Assembly (NCBI GenBank): GCA_038133505.1
Contig: JAYPTI010000091.1
Span: forward strand, 1-13,609
DNA length: 13,609 nucleotides
Reading direction: 5' to 3'
Source of the DNA: JAYQUR01 sp038133505
GTDB taxonomy: Bacteria > Pseudomonadota > Alphaproteobacteria > MPNO01 > UBA830
The notes under the pieces were generated by a model that was not told the DNA's origin, made no database searches, and saw only the letters and a program-made list of their open reading frames with translations. Positions 1 to 6,382 of the stretch are shown here, piece by piece (position 1 is the first letter of the stretch; the number at the start of each line of letters is the position of its first letter). A program made the translations under genes and the position numbers.

Positions 1-1
1 G

Positions 2-1219
2 ATCATCACCGACCGGCGCAAATGGGCGATCGGCCTCGGCGTCGGCGAGGGCGAAGTGATCGAGGCGTTCAATACGCGCGTAAAGACGCCGATCGATCCG
101 GTCGAAATCCCGCGCGACCGAGCGCCGGTGAAGGAGGTCGTGCTCACCGGCGACGAGGTGGACCTCACCGCCGTCCCCGCGGCGTGGACGTCGGAGCTCG
201 ACCCCGGCCCGTTCATCGCGTCGGGCATGGCGATCATCAAGGATCCCGACACGGGCATCCGCAACATGTCGATCCACCGCCAGCAGATCATGGGCCGGAA
301 CCGCACCGGTTACCTGATATGCCCGCGCCAGGCGCTGCGCATCTACCAGAAATACCAGGAACGCGGAGAGCCGATGCCGGTCGCGATGGTCGTCGGCGCG
401 CATCCCTCGATCTATTTCTCGTCGTCCTTCACCGCGCCGTGGGGCACGGACGAGCTGACCATCGCCGGCGCGCTGATGGGCGAGCCGGTGCGGCTGGTGA
501 AGTGCGAGACCGTCGACATCGAAGTGCCCGCGGAAGCCGAGATGATCGTCGAGGGCGTCATCCCGCCCGATGCGTTGACGCCCGAAGGCCCGTTCGGCGA
601 AGGCTCCGGCGGCTACGCGATGGAAGGCTTCACCCAGTATCTCGACGTGACCGCAATCACGCGCCGCGCCGACCCGATCTTCTATGCGATGCAGTGCGGC
701 GCACCGATGACCGACACGCAGGCGCTGGTCGCGACCGCCATCGACATGCTGCTTTGGGAGCACCTGAAGAACGTCGAGGGCGGGCTCGACCTGCTCGACC
801 TCCGCTGTCTCGGGCTCGCGGGCATGATGGCTGTCGTCGTCAAGCTGCGCCCGCGCGTCGAAGGCCAGGCGAAGACGGCATTGCTCGCCGCGCTGTCCGG
901 CCCGCAGATGCACCCCAAGCTCGCCATCGCCGTCGACGAGGACATCGACGCCTCCGACATGGGCCAGGTGTTCTGGTCGCTGACCACGCGGGTCGATGCG
1001 TCCCGCGACGTGATCAAGGTGCCGAACGCACGCACGTGGTCGCTCGACAACGTCTCCGACATCGTGCCGGGCCAAAGCCCGATGCACCGCATCGGCACCA
1101 AGACCCTGATCGACGCGACCAAGCCCGCCGTCACGCAGGCGGACGCACGCGAACGCTTCGCCAAGGCGATGCCGATGAACCACGACACGGTCGATCTGGC
1201 CGACTTTTTGCCCGATTGA
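2..1219 (+). CDS. UbiD family decarboxylase (5' partial)
   Basis: This is the C-terminal 405 residues of a UbiD-type prenylated-FMN (prFMN)-dependent (de)carboxylase. The reading frame is open from base 2, so the true start and roughly the first 50-100 residues lie outside the window; the GTG at 56 is internal. Family members reversibly decarboxylate aromatic or alpha,beta-unsaturated acids in the cytoplasm, using prFMN made by UbiX. The key residues are present with the spacing of the characterised fungal Fdc1: an Asn (263-265) five residues before an Arg (278-280) in NMSIHR, then Glu (584-586) and Glu (599-601) five apart in EGPFGE. This matches the Asn/Arg prFMN-binding pair and the Glu-Glu of the Arg-Glu-Glu catalytic set. 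The usual aromatic residues after GPFGE (often TGYY) are replaced by GSGGYA. The cupin gene starts 28 bases downstream. The substrate is unknown. No ubiX is visible here. Confidence 0.93.
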   Translation: MITDRRKWAIGLGVGEGEVIEAFNTRVKTPIDPVEIPRDRAPVKEVVLTGDEVDLTAVPAAWTSELDPGPFIASGMAIIKDPDTGIRNMSIHRQQIMGRNRTGYLICPRQALRIYQKYQERGEPMPVAMVVGAHPSIYFSSSFTAPWGTDELTIAGALMGEPVRLVKCETVDIEVPAEAEMIVEGVIPPDALTPEGPFGEGSGGYAMEGFTQYLDVTAITRRADPIFYAMQCGAPMTDTQALVATAIDMLLWEHLKNVEGGLDLLDLRCLGLAGMMAVVVKLRPRVEGQAKTALLAALSGPQMHPKLAIAVDEDIDASDMGQVFWSLTTRVDASRDVIKVPNARTWSLDNVSDIVPGQSPMHRIGTKTLIDATKPAVTQADARERFAKAMPMNHDTVDLADFLPD

Positions 1220-1247
1220 CCGGCACAAAAGGGACGAGGAAACAGAC

Positions 1248-1727
1248 ATGTCAGACACGCCGAAACCGCCCGCCTTCGATCCGCTGGAGCTGCCGCGCCA
1301 GCAGCGGAACATCTATCCGCCGCCCTACGACACCGTCATGGACGGCCGCTACCGCCGCGCGCTCGGCGATCCGCACGGGCTGACCCATTTCGGCGTCAAC
1401 CTGACCGAGATGGATCCGGGTGCGGTGTCGGCGCTGCGCCACTGGCACACGGCGGAGGACGAATTCATCTATATCGTCGAGGGCACGCCGACGCTGGTGA
1501 CCGATGCGGGCGAGCAGGCGCTGCTGCCCGGCATGTGCGCCTGCTTCCCGGCGAACTCGGGCGACGGCCACAGGCTCGAGAACCGCTCGGACGCGCTGGT
1601 GCGCTATCTCGAGGTCGGCAACCGGTCGAAGGGCGATGAAGTCCATTACCCCGACTCCGACATGGTGATGCACAAGACGCCGGACGGCGACCGCAGCTTC
1701 CGTCACGCCGACGGCACACCCTATTGA
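1248..1727 (+). CDS. Cupin domain-containing protein
   Basis: A 159-residue single-domain cupin. Motif 1 is clear: His65-x-His67, four residues, Glu72, then Gly79 (RHWHTAEDEFIYIVEG). Motif 2 follows as GDGHRLEN, with His108 and Asn112. Together they give the usual three-His/one-Glu metal site, so a metal-binding beta-barrel is likely. There is no signal peptide, so it should be cytoplasmic. The ATG at 1248 is preceded by GAGGA seven bases upstream, a good ribosome binding site. The gene sits between a UbiD decarboxylase and two BASS carriers, and its stop codon overlaps the TTG start of the first carrier, so it is almost certainly co-transcribed. Small cupins next to catabolic genes can be dioxygenases, isomerases or sensors; the sequence does not separate these. 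Confidence 0.9.
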   Translation: MSDTPKPPAFDPLELPRQQRNIYPPPYDTVMDGRYRRALGDPHGLTHFGVNLTEMDPGAVSALRHWHTAEDEFIYIVEGTPTLVTDAGEQALLPGMCACFPANSGDGHRLENRSDALVRYLEVGNRSKGDEVHYPDSDMVMHKTPDGDRSFRHADGTPY

Positions 1728-2665
1728 TCCTAGGGGCGCTCGAACGCGTCGCGGGCGCCGCGACATGGCTGATGGCCGGCGCGTTGGTCGTCGGTTACGT
1801 GCTGCCCGGTGTCGCGTCGTTGTTCCGGCCGTTCATTCTCTATTCCATCGTCGTGATCCTGGCGGTCGCGATGATCCGGCTCGACGTGGTCCGGCTGCGC
1901 GCCTATGCGCGGCGGCCGGCGATGCTGGGGATTGTGGTCGCGGTGAATCTCGTCGCCGCGCCGATCGTCATCTGGCTCGTCATACTGCCCCTCGGCCTCC
2001 CGCAGGGCCTCGAACAGGGGCTCGTGCTGATGGGCGCGGCGCCGATGGTGAGCTCCGCCATCGCCATCGCGACGATCCTGGGCCTCGATTCGGCGCTGAC
2101 CGTCGCGGTGATGGTGGCGAGCTACGCCTTCGTTCCCGTGACGCTGCCGGCGCTTGCGCTGTGGCTTCTCGGGCTCGATATCGGAGTCGGTTTCATCGAG
2201 CTGTTCCTTCGGCTGTTCGCGACCATTGCCATTCCGGCCCTGATCGCTGTCGTCGTGCGGCGATGGCTCGTGACGCCGGCAACGCTCGCCCGCCAGGGTC
2301 GCGCACTCGACGGGGTCGGCGTGCTGTTCATCGTCGCCTTCTGCCTCGGCATCGTCGACGGGCTGCCCGGACTGGTCGACAGCCGGCCCGACTACGTCGT
2401 CCTCGTCCTGATCGCGACCTTTGCCGCCAATATCGGCCTGCAGGTTTTCGGCGCGCTCCCCTTCCTGGGATTGGGCAGGCGCGAGGCGCTCACCATCGGG
2501 CTGGTCACGGGCAATACCAATCTCGGCCTCGTCATGGTCACCCTCGCCGACCGCGCCTCGCCCGAACTCGTCGCCGTATTCGTTCTCGGCCAGGTGCCGA
2601 TGTATTTCCTGCCCGTCGTCGCGCTGCCGCTATACCGCAAGCTGATGCGGGCCGGCCCCACGTGA
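1724..2665 (+). CDS. BASS/SBF-type transporter, first of tandem pair
   Basis: A 313-residue membrane protein with about nine or ten hydrophobic segments and no large soluble domain. The fold signature resembles the bile acid:sodium symporter (SBF) family. A first-half motif APMVSSAIAIA is followed by LGLDSALTVAV, and the second half has GLVTGNTNLGLV where SBF carriers have a crossover helix with conserved Asn. Carriers of this type move organic anions with sodium or protons across the inner membrane. The TTG start at 1724 overlaps the cupin TGA (4 bases). I prefer it to the in-frame ATG at 1772 because the resulting N-terminus (MILxxLExxAxxATW) aligns with the ATG-initiated N-terminus of the next gene, its paralogue. 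The substrate is unknown; context suggests an organic acid linked to the UbiD reaction. An AEC-like assignment is less likely. Confidence 0.82.
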   Translation: MILGALERVAGAATWLMAGALVVGYVLPGVASLFRPFILYSIVVILAVAMIRLDVVRLRAYARRPAMLGIVVAVNLVAAPIVIWLVILPLGLPQGLEQGLVLMGAAPMVSSAIAIATILGLDSALTVAVMVASYAFVPVTLPALALWLLGLDIGVGFIELFLRLFATIAIPALIAVVVRRWLVTPATLARQGRALDGVGVLFIVAFCLGIVDGLPGLVDSRPDYVVLVLIATFAANIGLQVFGALPFLGLGRREALTIGLVTGNTNLGLVMVTLADRASPELVAVFVLGQVPMYFLPVVALPLYRKLMRAGPT

Positions 2666-2672
2666 GCCCGCG

Positions 2673-3608
2673 ATGATCCTGCAGCCCCTCGAATTCATCG
2701 CACGCCGCGCCACGTGGATGCTCGCCGCCGGCGTGTTCGGCGGCATTGCGTGGCAGCCGCTCGCCGATGCGCTGGCACCGTGGCTCGAGGCGCTGATCGT
2801 CATGAACCTGTCGCTCTCGATGATGCGGATCGAGCCCGACGACCTGAAACATTACCTTCGCCGCCCGGCGCTGATCGCGCTCATCTTCGTCTTCGCGATG
2901 GGGATCGCGCCGCTGGCGGTCTGGCTGTTCGTGCGCGCGGCGGGGATCGACGGGCCGCTCGGCGCGGGAATGGTGTTCCACGGGCTGACCGTCCCGATCA
3001 TGTCGGCTGCCGCGCTGTGCGTGCTGTTCGGCCTCGACGCGGCGCTGGCACTGATCATCACCGTGCTGTGCTACGCGCTGGTCCCGTTCACGCTGCCGCC
3101 GCTGTCGCTGCTGCTGCTGGGGATCGAGCTCGACGTGACGGTGTGGGAACTGATGTGGCGGCTGGGCCGGATCGTCGGCGCGAGCTTCCTGATCGCCTTC
3201 GTCGTGCGGAAGACGCTCGGCCCCGCGTTTCTGGCGCGGCAGGCGGCGCGGATGGACGGCATTATGGTGATCGGCATGGTCGGCGTCGCCGTCTCTCTGA
3301 TGTCGGGACTGCCGGACTTCGCCGTTGCGAACCCCGGCTACACGGCGCTCGTCACCGCGGCGACGTTCTCAACGAACATCGCGCTCCAGATCGCCGGCAC
3401 CGCCGCGTTCTGGCGGCTCGGCCGGAAAGCAGCGCTGACGGTCGGCCTGGTCACGGGCAACACCAACGTCGCCATCGTCCTCGCGGCGCTGGGCGACGGC
3501 GCGCCGTACGAACTGCTGGTCTATTTCGTCGTCGGCCAGTTCCCGATCTACATGCTGCCGCTCGTCGCGGTGCCGATCTACCGGCGGATCGTGGGCGCGT
3601 CGGGCTGA
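2673..3608 (+). CDS. BASS/SBF-type transporter, second of tandem pair
   Basis: A 311-residue multi-pass membrane protein, clearly paralogous to the preceding gene along its whole length. It shares the MILxxLExxAxxATW start, the FGLDAALALIIT segment, LVPFTLPPLSLLLLG, and the second-half GLVTGNTNVAIV motif followed by GQFPIYMLPLVAVPIYR. It is probably an inner-membrane carrier of the BASS/SBF type. It starts 7 bases after the previous stop with no clear Shine-Dalgarno sequence, so translation is likely coupled. Both copies are full length, with no frameshift or lost motif, which argues against simple decay after duplication. The last 31 bases overlap the 3' end of the convergent O-antigen-ligase-like gene. 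The substrate and any pairing with the first copy cannot be read from sequence. Confidence 0.82.
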   Translation: MILQPLEFIARRATWMLAAGVFGGIAWQPLADALAPWLEALIVMNLSLSMMRIEPDDLKHYLRRPALIALIFVFAMGIAPLAVWLFVRAAGIDGPLGAGMVFHGLTVPIMSAAALCVLFGLDAALALIITVLCYALVPFTLPPLSLLLLGIELDVTVWELMWRLGRIVGASFLIAFVVRKTLGPAFLARQAARMDGIMVIGMVGVAVSLMSGLPDFAVANPGYTALVTAATFSTNIALQIAGTAAFWRLGRKAALTVGLVTGNTNVAIVLAALGDGAPYELLVYFVVGQFPIYMLPLVAVPIYRRIVGASG

Positions 3609-4837
3609 GGCCCGGATGGGGGAATGAACGCCGTCGTGAAGACGGCGCCCAGGACGATCCCCGACAACCACCAGCCCTGCCAGATGCCGTAGGACGACTG
3701 CGCGATCAGAAACGTGCACACGAGCTGCGCGATACAGAGGCCCGCAATCCGCGGCGGGACGTTCATCCGCCCGATCTTCAGCGCGGTATAGACGATCAGC
3801 GCAAGCGCGAGGGCGATCCCGGGGAGGCCGAGTTCGAGCCATATCTGAAGGCCCGCATTATGCGGATGGAGCGGGAGGCTCGGCTGCTGCTGGATCTGGA
3901 TTTCCGAGCCTGCCCCGTCAGGGTTCGCGGCGTTTACGGGGATCGGCTTCAGGTCCGCGCCGCCGGGAATCGCCCGTGCGCCTTCCAGCCCCCAGCCGAA
4001 GACCGGTTTGCGCTCGATCGCATGCGCGGCGAAGGACCAGATATAGAGGCGGTGCAGGAACGAGGACGGCAGATAGGTTTCGATCGCCTGTCCGTGCGTC
4101 AGCGCCGGCGCGAGGGAAAACAGCGGGCCGGCGAGCACCGCGAGCGCGATCGCCGACGCAACCGCCCGGATAACCGCCGGGCGACGCGCATAAAACGCAT
4201 GGGCCGCGAAAGTGAGCGCGGCGGCGGCAACCGCGACCGCCGCCGTTGCGCTGGGAGACTTGACCGCGAGGATCAGCCCCACCGCCATCGCGGCAGGCAA
4301 TGCCACGACGCGCTGCCGTCGCGGCAAAGCCAGCAGCGCCGGCCACAGGAGGATTGCGAGAACCGTCGCGGGCCGCTTCATCTGGTTGGGATGGTAGGCG
4401 GGGAGGTCCGCGAACCGGCGCAGGAACTCGGTCGCGGCGCCGTCGAAGAATATGTTCGCGCCGAAAATCATTGCGGCGGGAACGAGCCCCGCGAACAGCC
4501 CCGCCGCGACGCGCCGGCGTTCGGATGCCGGAAGATCGGCGACCAGCCCCGCCAGCGCCAGGCCGCCGAGCAGGATGAAGGAGACCCTGCCGACCGCGAA
4601 CAGCCCGTAGCCCGGCGAAGGCGTCCAGAAAAGGGAAATCGCCCCCCACAGAACCAGCGCGACGACGAGGCCGGCCGGCACCGGCGAGAGGGGCGGCAGG
4701 CTTCGGTGCCGGCGAACATGCAGCCCCACGGCGCCGACGGTAGCAACGGCGAGCAACGGCGCGAGGGCGAGCGGGGAAATCAGCCCGAGGACCGGCGCGA
4801 GAAACGCGGTCCATCTGAGGAGCGTTGCGATCGTCAC
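3578..4837 (-). CDS. O-antigen ligase/polymerase-like membrane protein
   Basis: A 419-residue polytopic inner-membrane protein of the O-antigen ligase (Wzy_C/WaaL) superfamily, with about ten or more hydrophobic helices. The large periplasmic loop lies between residues ~245 and ~335. It begins with an Arg-containing stretch (FLHRLYIWSF, Arg263), continues with FGWGLEGAR, and ends with HPHN (324-327) followed by GLQIWLELGLPG. The Arg and His correspond to residues conserved in WaaL-type ligases, which move glycan from a polyprenyl diphosphate carrier to an acceptor such as lipid A-core. Ligase, polymerase (Wzy) and protein-glycosylating (PglL) members look alike, so the acceptor is uncertain. 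I chose the GTG at 4837, 11 bases after the upstream methyltransferase stop; the longer GTG start at 4939 would overlap that gene by 91 bases and add a non-membrane Arg-rich leader. It is the last gene of a three-gene operon. Confidence 0.82.
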   Translation of the reverse strand: MTIATLLRWTAFLAPVLGLISPLALAPLLAVATVGAVGLHVRRHRSLPPLSPVPAGLVVALVLWGAISLFWTPSPGYGLFAVGRVSFILLGGLALAGLVADLPASERRRVAAGLFAGLVPAAMIFGANIFFDGAATEFLRRFADLPAYHPNQMKRPATVLAILLWPALLALPRRQRVVALPAAMAVGLILAVKSPSATAAVAVAAAALTFAAHAFYARRPAVIRAVASAIALAVLAGPLFSLAPALTHGQAIETYLPSSFLHRLYIWSFAAHAIERKPVFGWGLEGARAIPGGADLKPIPVNAANPDGAGSEIQIQQQPSLPLHPHNAGLQIWLELGLPGIALALALIVYTALKIGRMNVPPRIAGLCIAQLVCTFLIAQSSYGIWQGWWLSGIVLGAVFTTAFIPPSGPQPDAPTIRR

Positions 4838-4848
4838 GATGCGCGCCG

Positions 4849-5517
4849 TCAGGGCAGGACGATAAGGACGCTCACGAAACCGATATCCTGCAGATACTCG
4901 ATCAGTTCGAAAACCGGGAACGCCAGGAGAAACCAGCACGAATCGCGGAAGGTCGTGACGATGTTGGCCGGCCGGGTCCGGACCCAGTCGGCGTCCTGCC
5001 AGTTCGCCATCCGGGGCAGCCAGCGCGGCACGCGCGCGGCATAGGCTTCATAGGTCTCGGGAAATTCCGTCCGGAGAAAACTCTCTTCGGAACGGACGAC
5101 GACGTGAAAGACGGCAAGCGTAATGACGGCGAAGAGAAGCCCGACGACGATACTGCCGCTCGTCAGCCCCACGCCGGCGGCACCCGCAGCGGAGAAGAGA
5201 TAGAGCGGATTGCGGGTCACCGAATAGGGACCCTTGTCGACGATCACTTCGCGCTTGTTGCCGGAGATATAGATCGAGCACCACATCCGGCCGAGAATGC
5301 AGAAGCCGACGAGCGCGATTCCGAGCCACTCCAGATATTCGTGGAACGGCGCCCCGGACCGCGCCGTCGAGTGCGTCACGAACATCAGCACGATCACGAA
5401 GACGAGGAACCAGACGAGGACCGATTTGCGCTTGCCCTGCACGCTGCGCAGCCGGCGCCTGGAGTCGGAATCGTTCAATTTTCTGCGGTCCGCAGCGGGG
5501 AATAACGACGATGCCAC
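4849..5517 (-). CDS. Isoprenylcysteine/phospholipid methyltransferase-like protein (second copy)
   Basis: A 222-residue membrane protein of the isoprenylcysteine carboxyl methyltransferase (ICMT)/phospholipid N-methyltransferase type. The S-adenosylmethionine signature is present: GPYSVTRNPLYLF (Arg102-Asn103-Pro104, where RHP is more usual), then EESFLRTEFPETYEAY with Glu144/Glu145 and a following VPRWLP. Helices precede and flank the motif. A C-terminal extension (residues ~179-222) adds a further hydrophobic hairpin, as in the upstream paralogue. The start is uncertain: GTG at 5517 lies one base after the upstream stop and suggests coupling; TTG at 5478 and GTG at 5442 are alternatives, and the first hydrophobic helix begins only after 5442. 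The longest open frame (to 5637) overlaps the upstream gene and is unlikely. The substrate is unknown; the downstream ligase suggests a lipid or lipid-linked glycan. Confidence 0.78.
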   Translation of the reverse strand: MASSLFPAADRRKLNDSDSRRRLRSVQGKRKSVLVWFLVFVIVLMFVTHSTARSGAPFHEYLEWLGIALVGFCILGRMWCSIYISGNKREVIVDKGPYSVTRNPLYLFSAAGAAGVGLTSGSIVVGLLFAVITLAVFHVVVRSEESFLRTEFPETYEAYAARVPRWLPRMANWQDADWVRTRPANIVTTFRDSCWFLLAFPVFELIEYLQDIGFVSVLIVLP

Positions 5518-5518
5518 G

Positions 5519-6274
5519 TCAGGCGATGTCCAGGATGCCGGTGTTCTTCTTGAGCCACCGCAACGAGAGAAATATGACGAGCGAGGCGGCGAAGACGATC
5601 GGCCACGCGATATCTTCCCGGGCCCACGCGACGACATCCTGATGGGTCACGACCACGTCCAGGAGAAACTCGATCGCCAGAAACGACAGGGCGACTGCCA
5701 GAACGCCGTTATATTCGCGCTTGAACACGGTCCGGATCGCAGCCCGGCGGTGGGACGGGCGCCAGAGCGAGAACCTGGGAAGGAATGCCGGCGTGGCGGA
5801 CGCCCAGGCATCGAAGTCGGCGCCGAATTCGGCGGCGAGAAACTTTTCCTCCGCCGCCATGATCCGCTCGATGTAGAGCCAGTAGGCCAATGCCGCAACG
5901 AGGGCGAACCACCATACCATCAGCGACATCGCGATCCCCATGATGGCAACGAAATTCCCGAGATAGAGCGGGTGCCGGACGACGGAGTAGATGCCTGTCG
6001 TGTTGAGGGAGTCGGCGCGCTGCGCCTTGACATTGCGCCCGGACGTGCCCGGCGCCGCCGTCGCCACGACAATCCATCGGATCGCCAGGCCGGAAATTGC
6101 GATCGCGTAGCACGCGAGGCCCCACAGATCGTGACCCGACTGTCCGACGGCGCGTTCCACATCCGCCGCATCTTTCAGCGCAAGGAAAAGCAGGGGGAGA
6201 AGCACGAGCGGGACGTAACTGCGCCAACGAAACAGAAACGCCCCGTCGCGCTGGAGGCTTTCGCAGATTTTCAT
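5519..6274 (-). CDS. Isoprenylcysteine/phospholipid methyltransferase-like protein (first copy)
   Basis: A 251-residue membrane protein, first gene of the three-gene envelope operon. The ICMT/PEMT-type methyltransferase core is clear: TGIYSVVRHPLYLGNF with Arg100-His101-Pro102, then a membrane span and IERIMAAEEKFLAAEFG (Glu142/Glu143) followed by PAFLPRF. These segments form the S-adenosylmethionine site in this family. Hydrophobic helices lie near residues 20-34, 50-70, 104-135, 190-208 and 222-238. The last two, after the usual family end, form a C-terminal hairpin shared with the downstream paralogue. The ATG at 6274 is preferred over an in-frame GTG at 6316. Family members methylate isoprenylcysteine carboxyls, phospholipid amines or other membrane-embedded small groups, so the true substrate is open. 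Its stop is one base from the likely start of the next gene. Confidence 0.8.
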   Translation of the reverse strand: MKICESLQRDGAFLFRWRSYVPLVLLPLLFLALKDAADVERAVGQSGHDLWGLACYAIAISGLAIRWIVVATAAPGTSGRNVKAQRADSLNTTGIYSVVRHPLYLGNFVAIMGIAMSLMVWWFALVAALAYWLYIERIMAAEEKFLAAEFGADFDAWASATPAFLPRFSLWRPSHRRAAIRTVFKREYNGVLAVALSFLAIEFLLDVVVTHQDVVAWAREDIAWPIVFAASLVIFLSLRWLKKNTGILDIA

Positions 6275-6360
6275 GTCGAATCCCGATACAGGTGGCGGCA
6301 AATAGAACGCCCGCACCTTACCCGGGCCTTACAAACGCGAATCGCCCGAATCAGCCGAGA

Positions 6361-6380
6361 TCGCGCGATATTCCGCGCGA
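6361..6380 (-). terminator. Possible terminator hairpin after the GMC gene
   Basis: A perfect 7-bp inverted repeat (TCGCGCG / CGCGCGA) with a 6-base AT-rich loop lies 2 bases after the stop codon of the GMC gene on the - strand. It sits between that gene and the start of the methyltransferase operon on the same strand. It is not followed by a T-tract, so it could be a Rho-assisted terminator or a 3'-end stabiliser rather than a classical intrinsic terminator. Confidence 0.4.
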
Positions 6381-6382
6381 AA

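Noticed and set aside
22..1383. A 453-codon open frame overlapping the UbiD gene
   Set aside because: It is an Arg-rich out-of-frame reading of a well-supported UbiD gene, running on into the cupin.
4197..4260. GCC/GCG-rich, repeat-like stretch
   Set aside because: It encodes an Ala-rich membrane helix of the O-antigen-ligase-like protein; it is not a separate repeat.
4838..4939. N-terminal extension of the O-antigen-ligase-like protein to GTG 4939
   Set aside because: It would overlap the upstream methyltransferase by 91 bases and add an Arg-rich leader before the first helix; GTG 4837 avoids both.
2714..5044. A 776-codon open frame on the + strand
   Set aside because: It overlaps the second BASS gene in another frame and runs antisense to the O-antigen-ligase-like gene. 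The product is highly charged with no recognisable motif.
6275..6382. Possible promoter of the methyltransferase operon (TTGTAA ... TTCTAT on the - strand)
   Set aside because: The spacing is about 21 bases and the match to a -10 box is poor, so I do not list it as a promoter.
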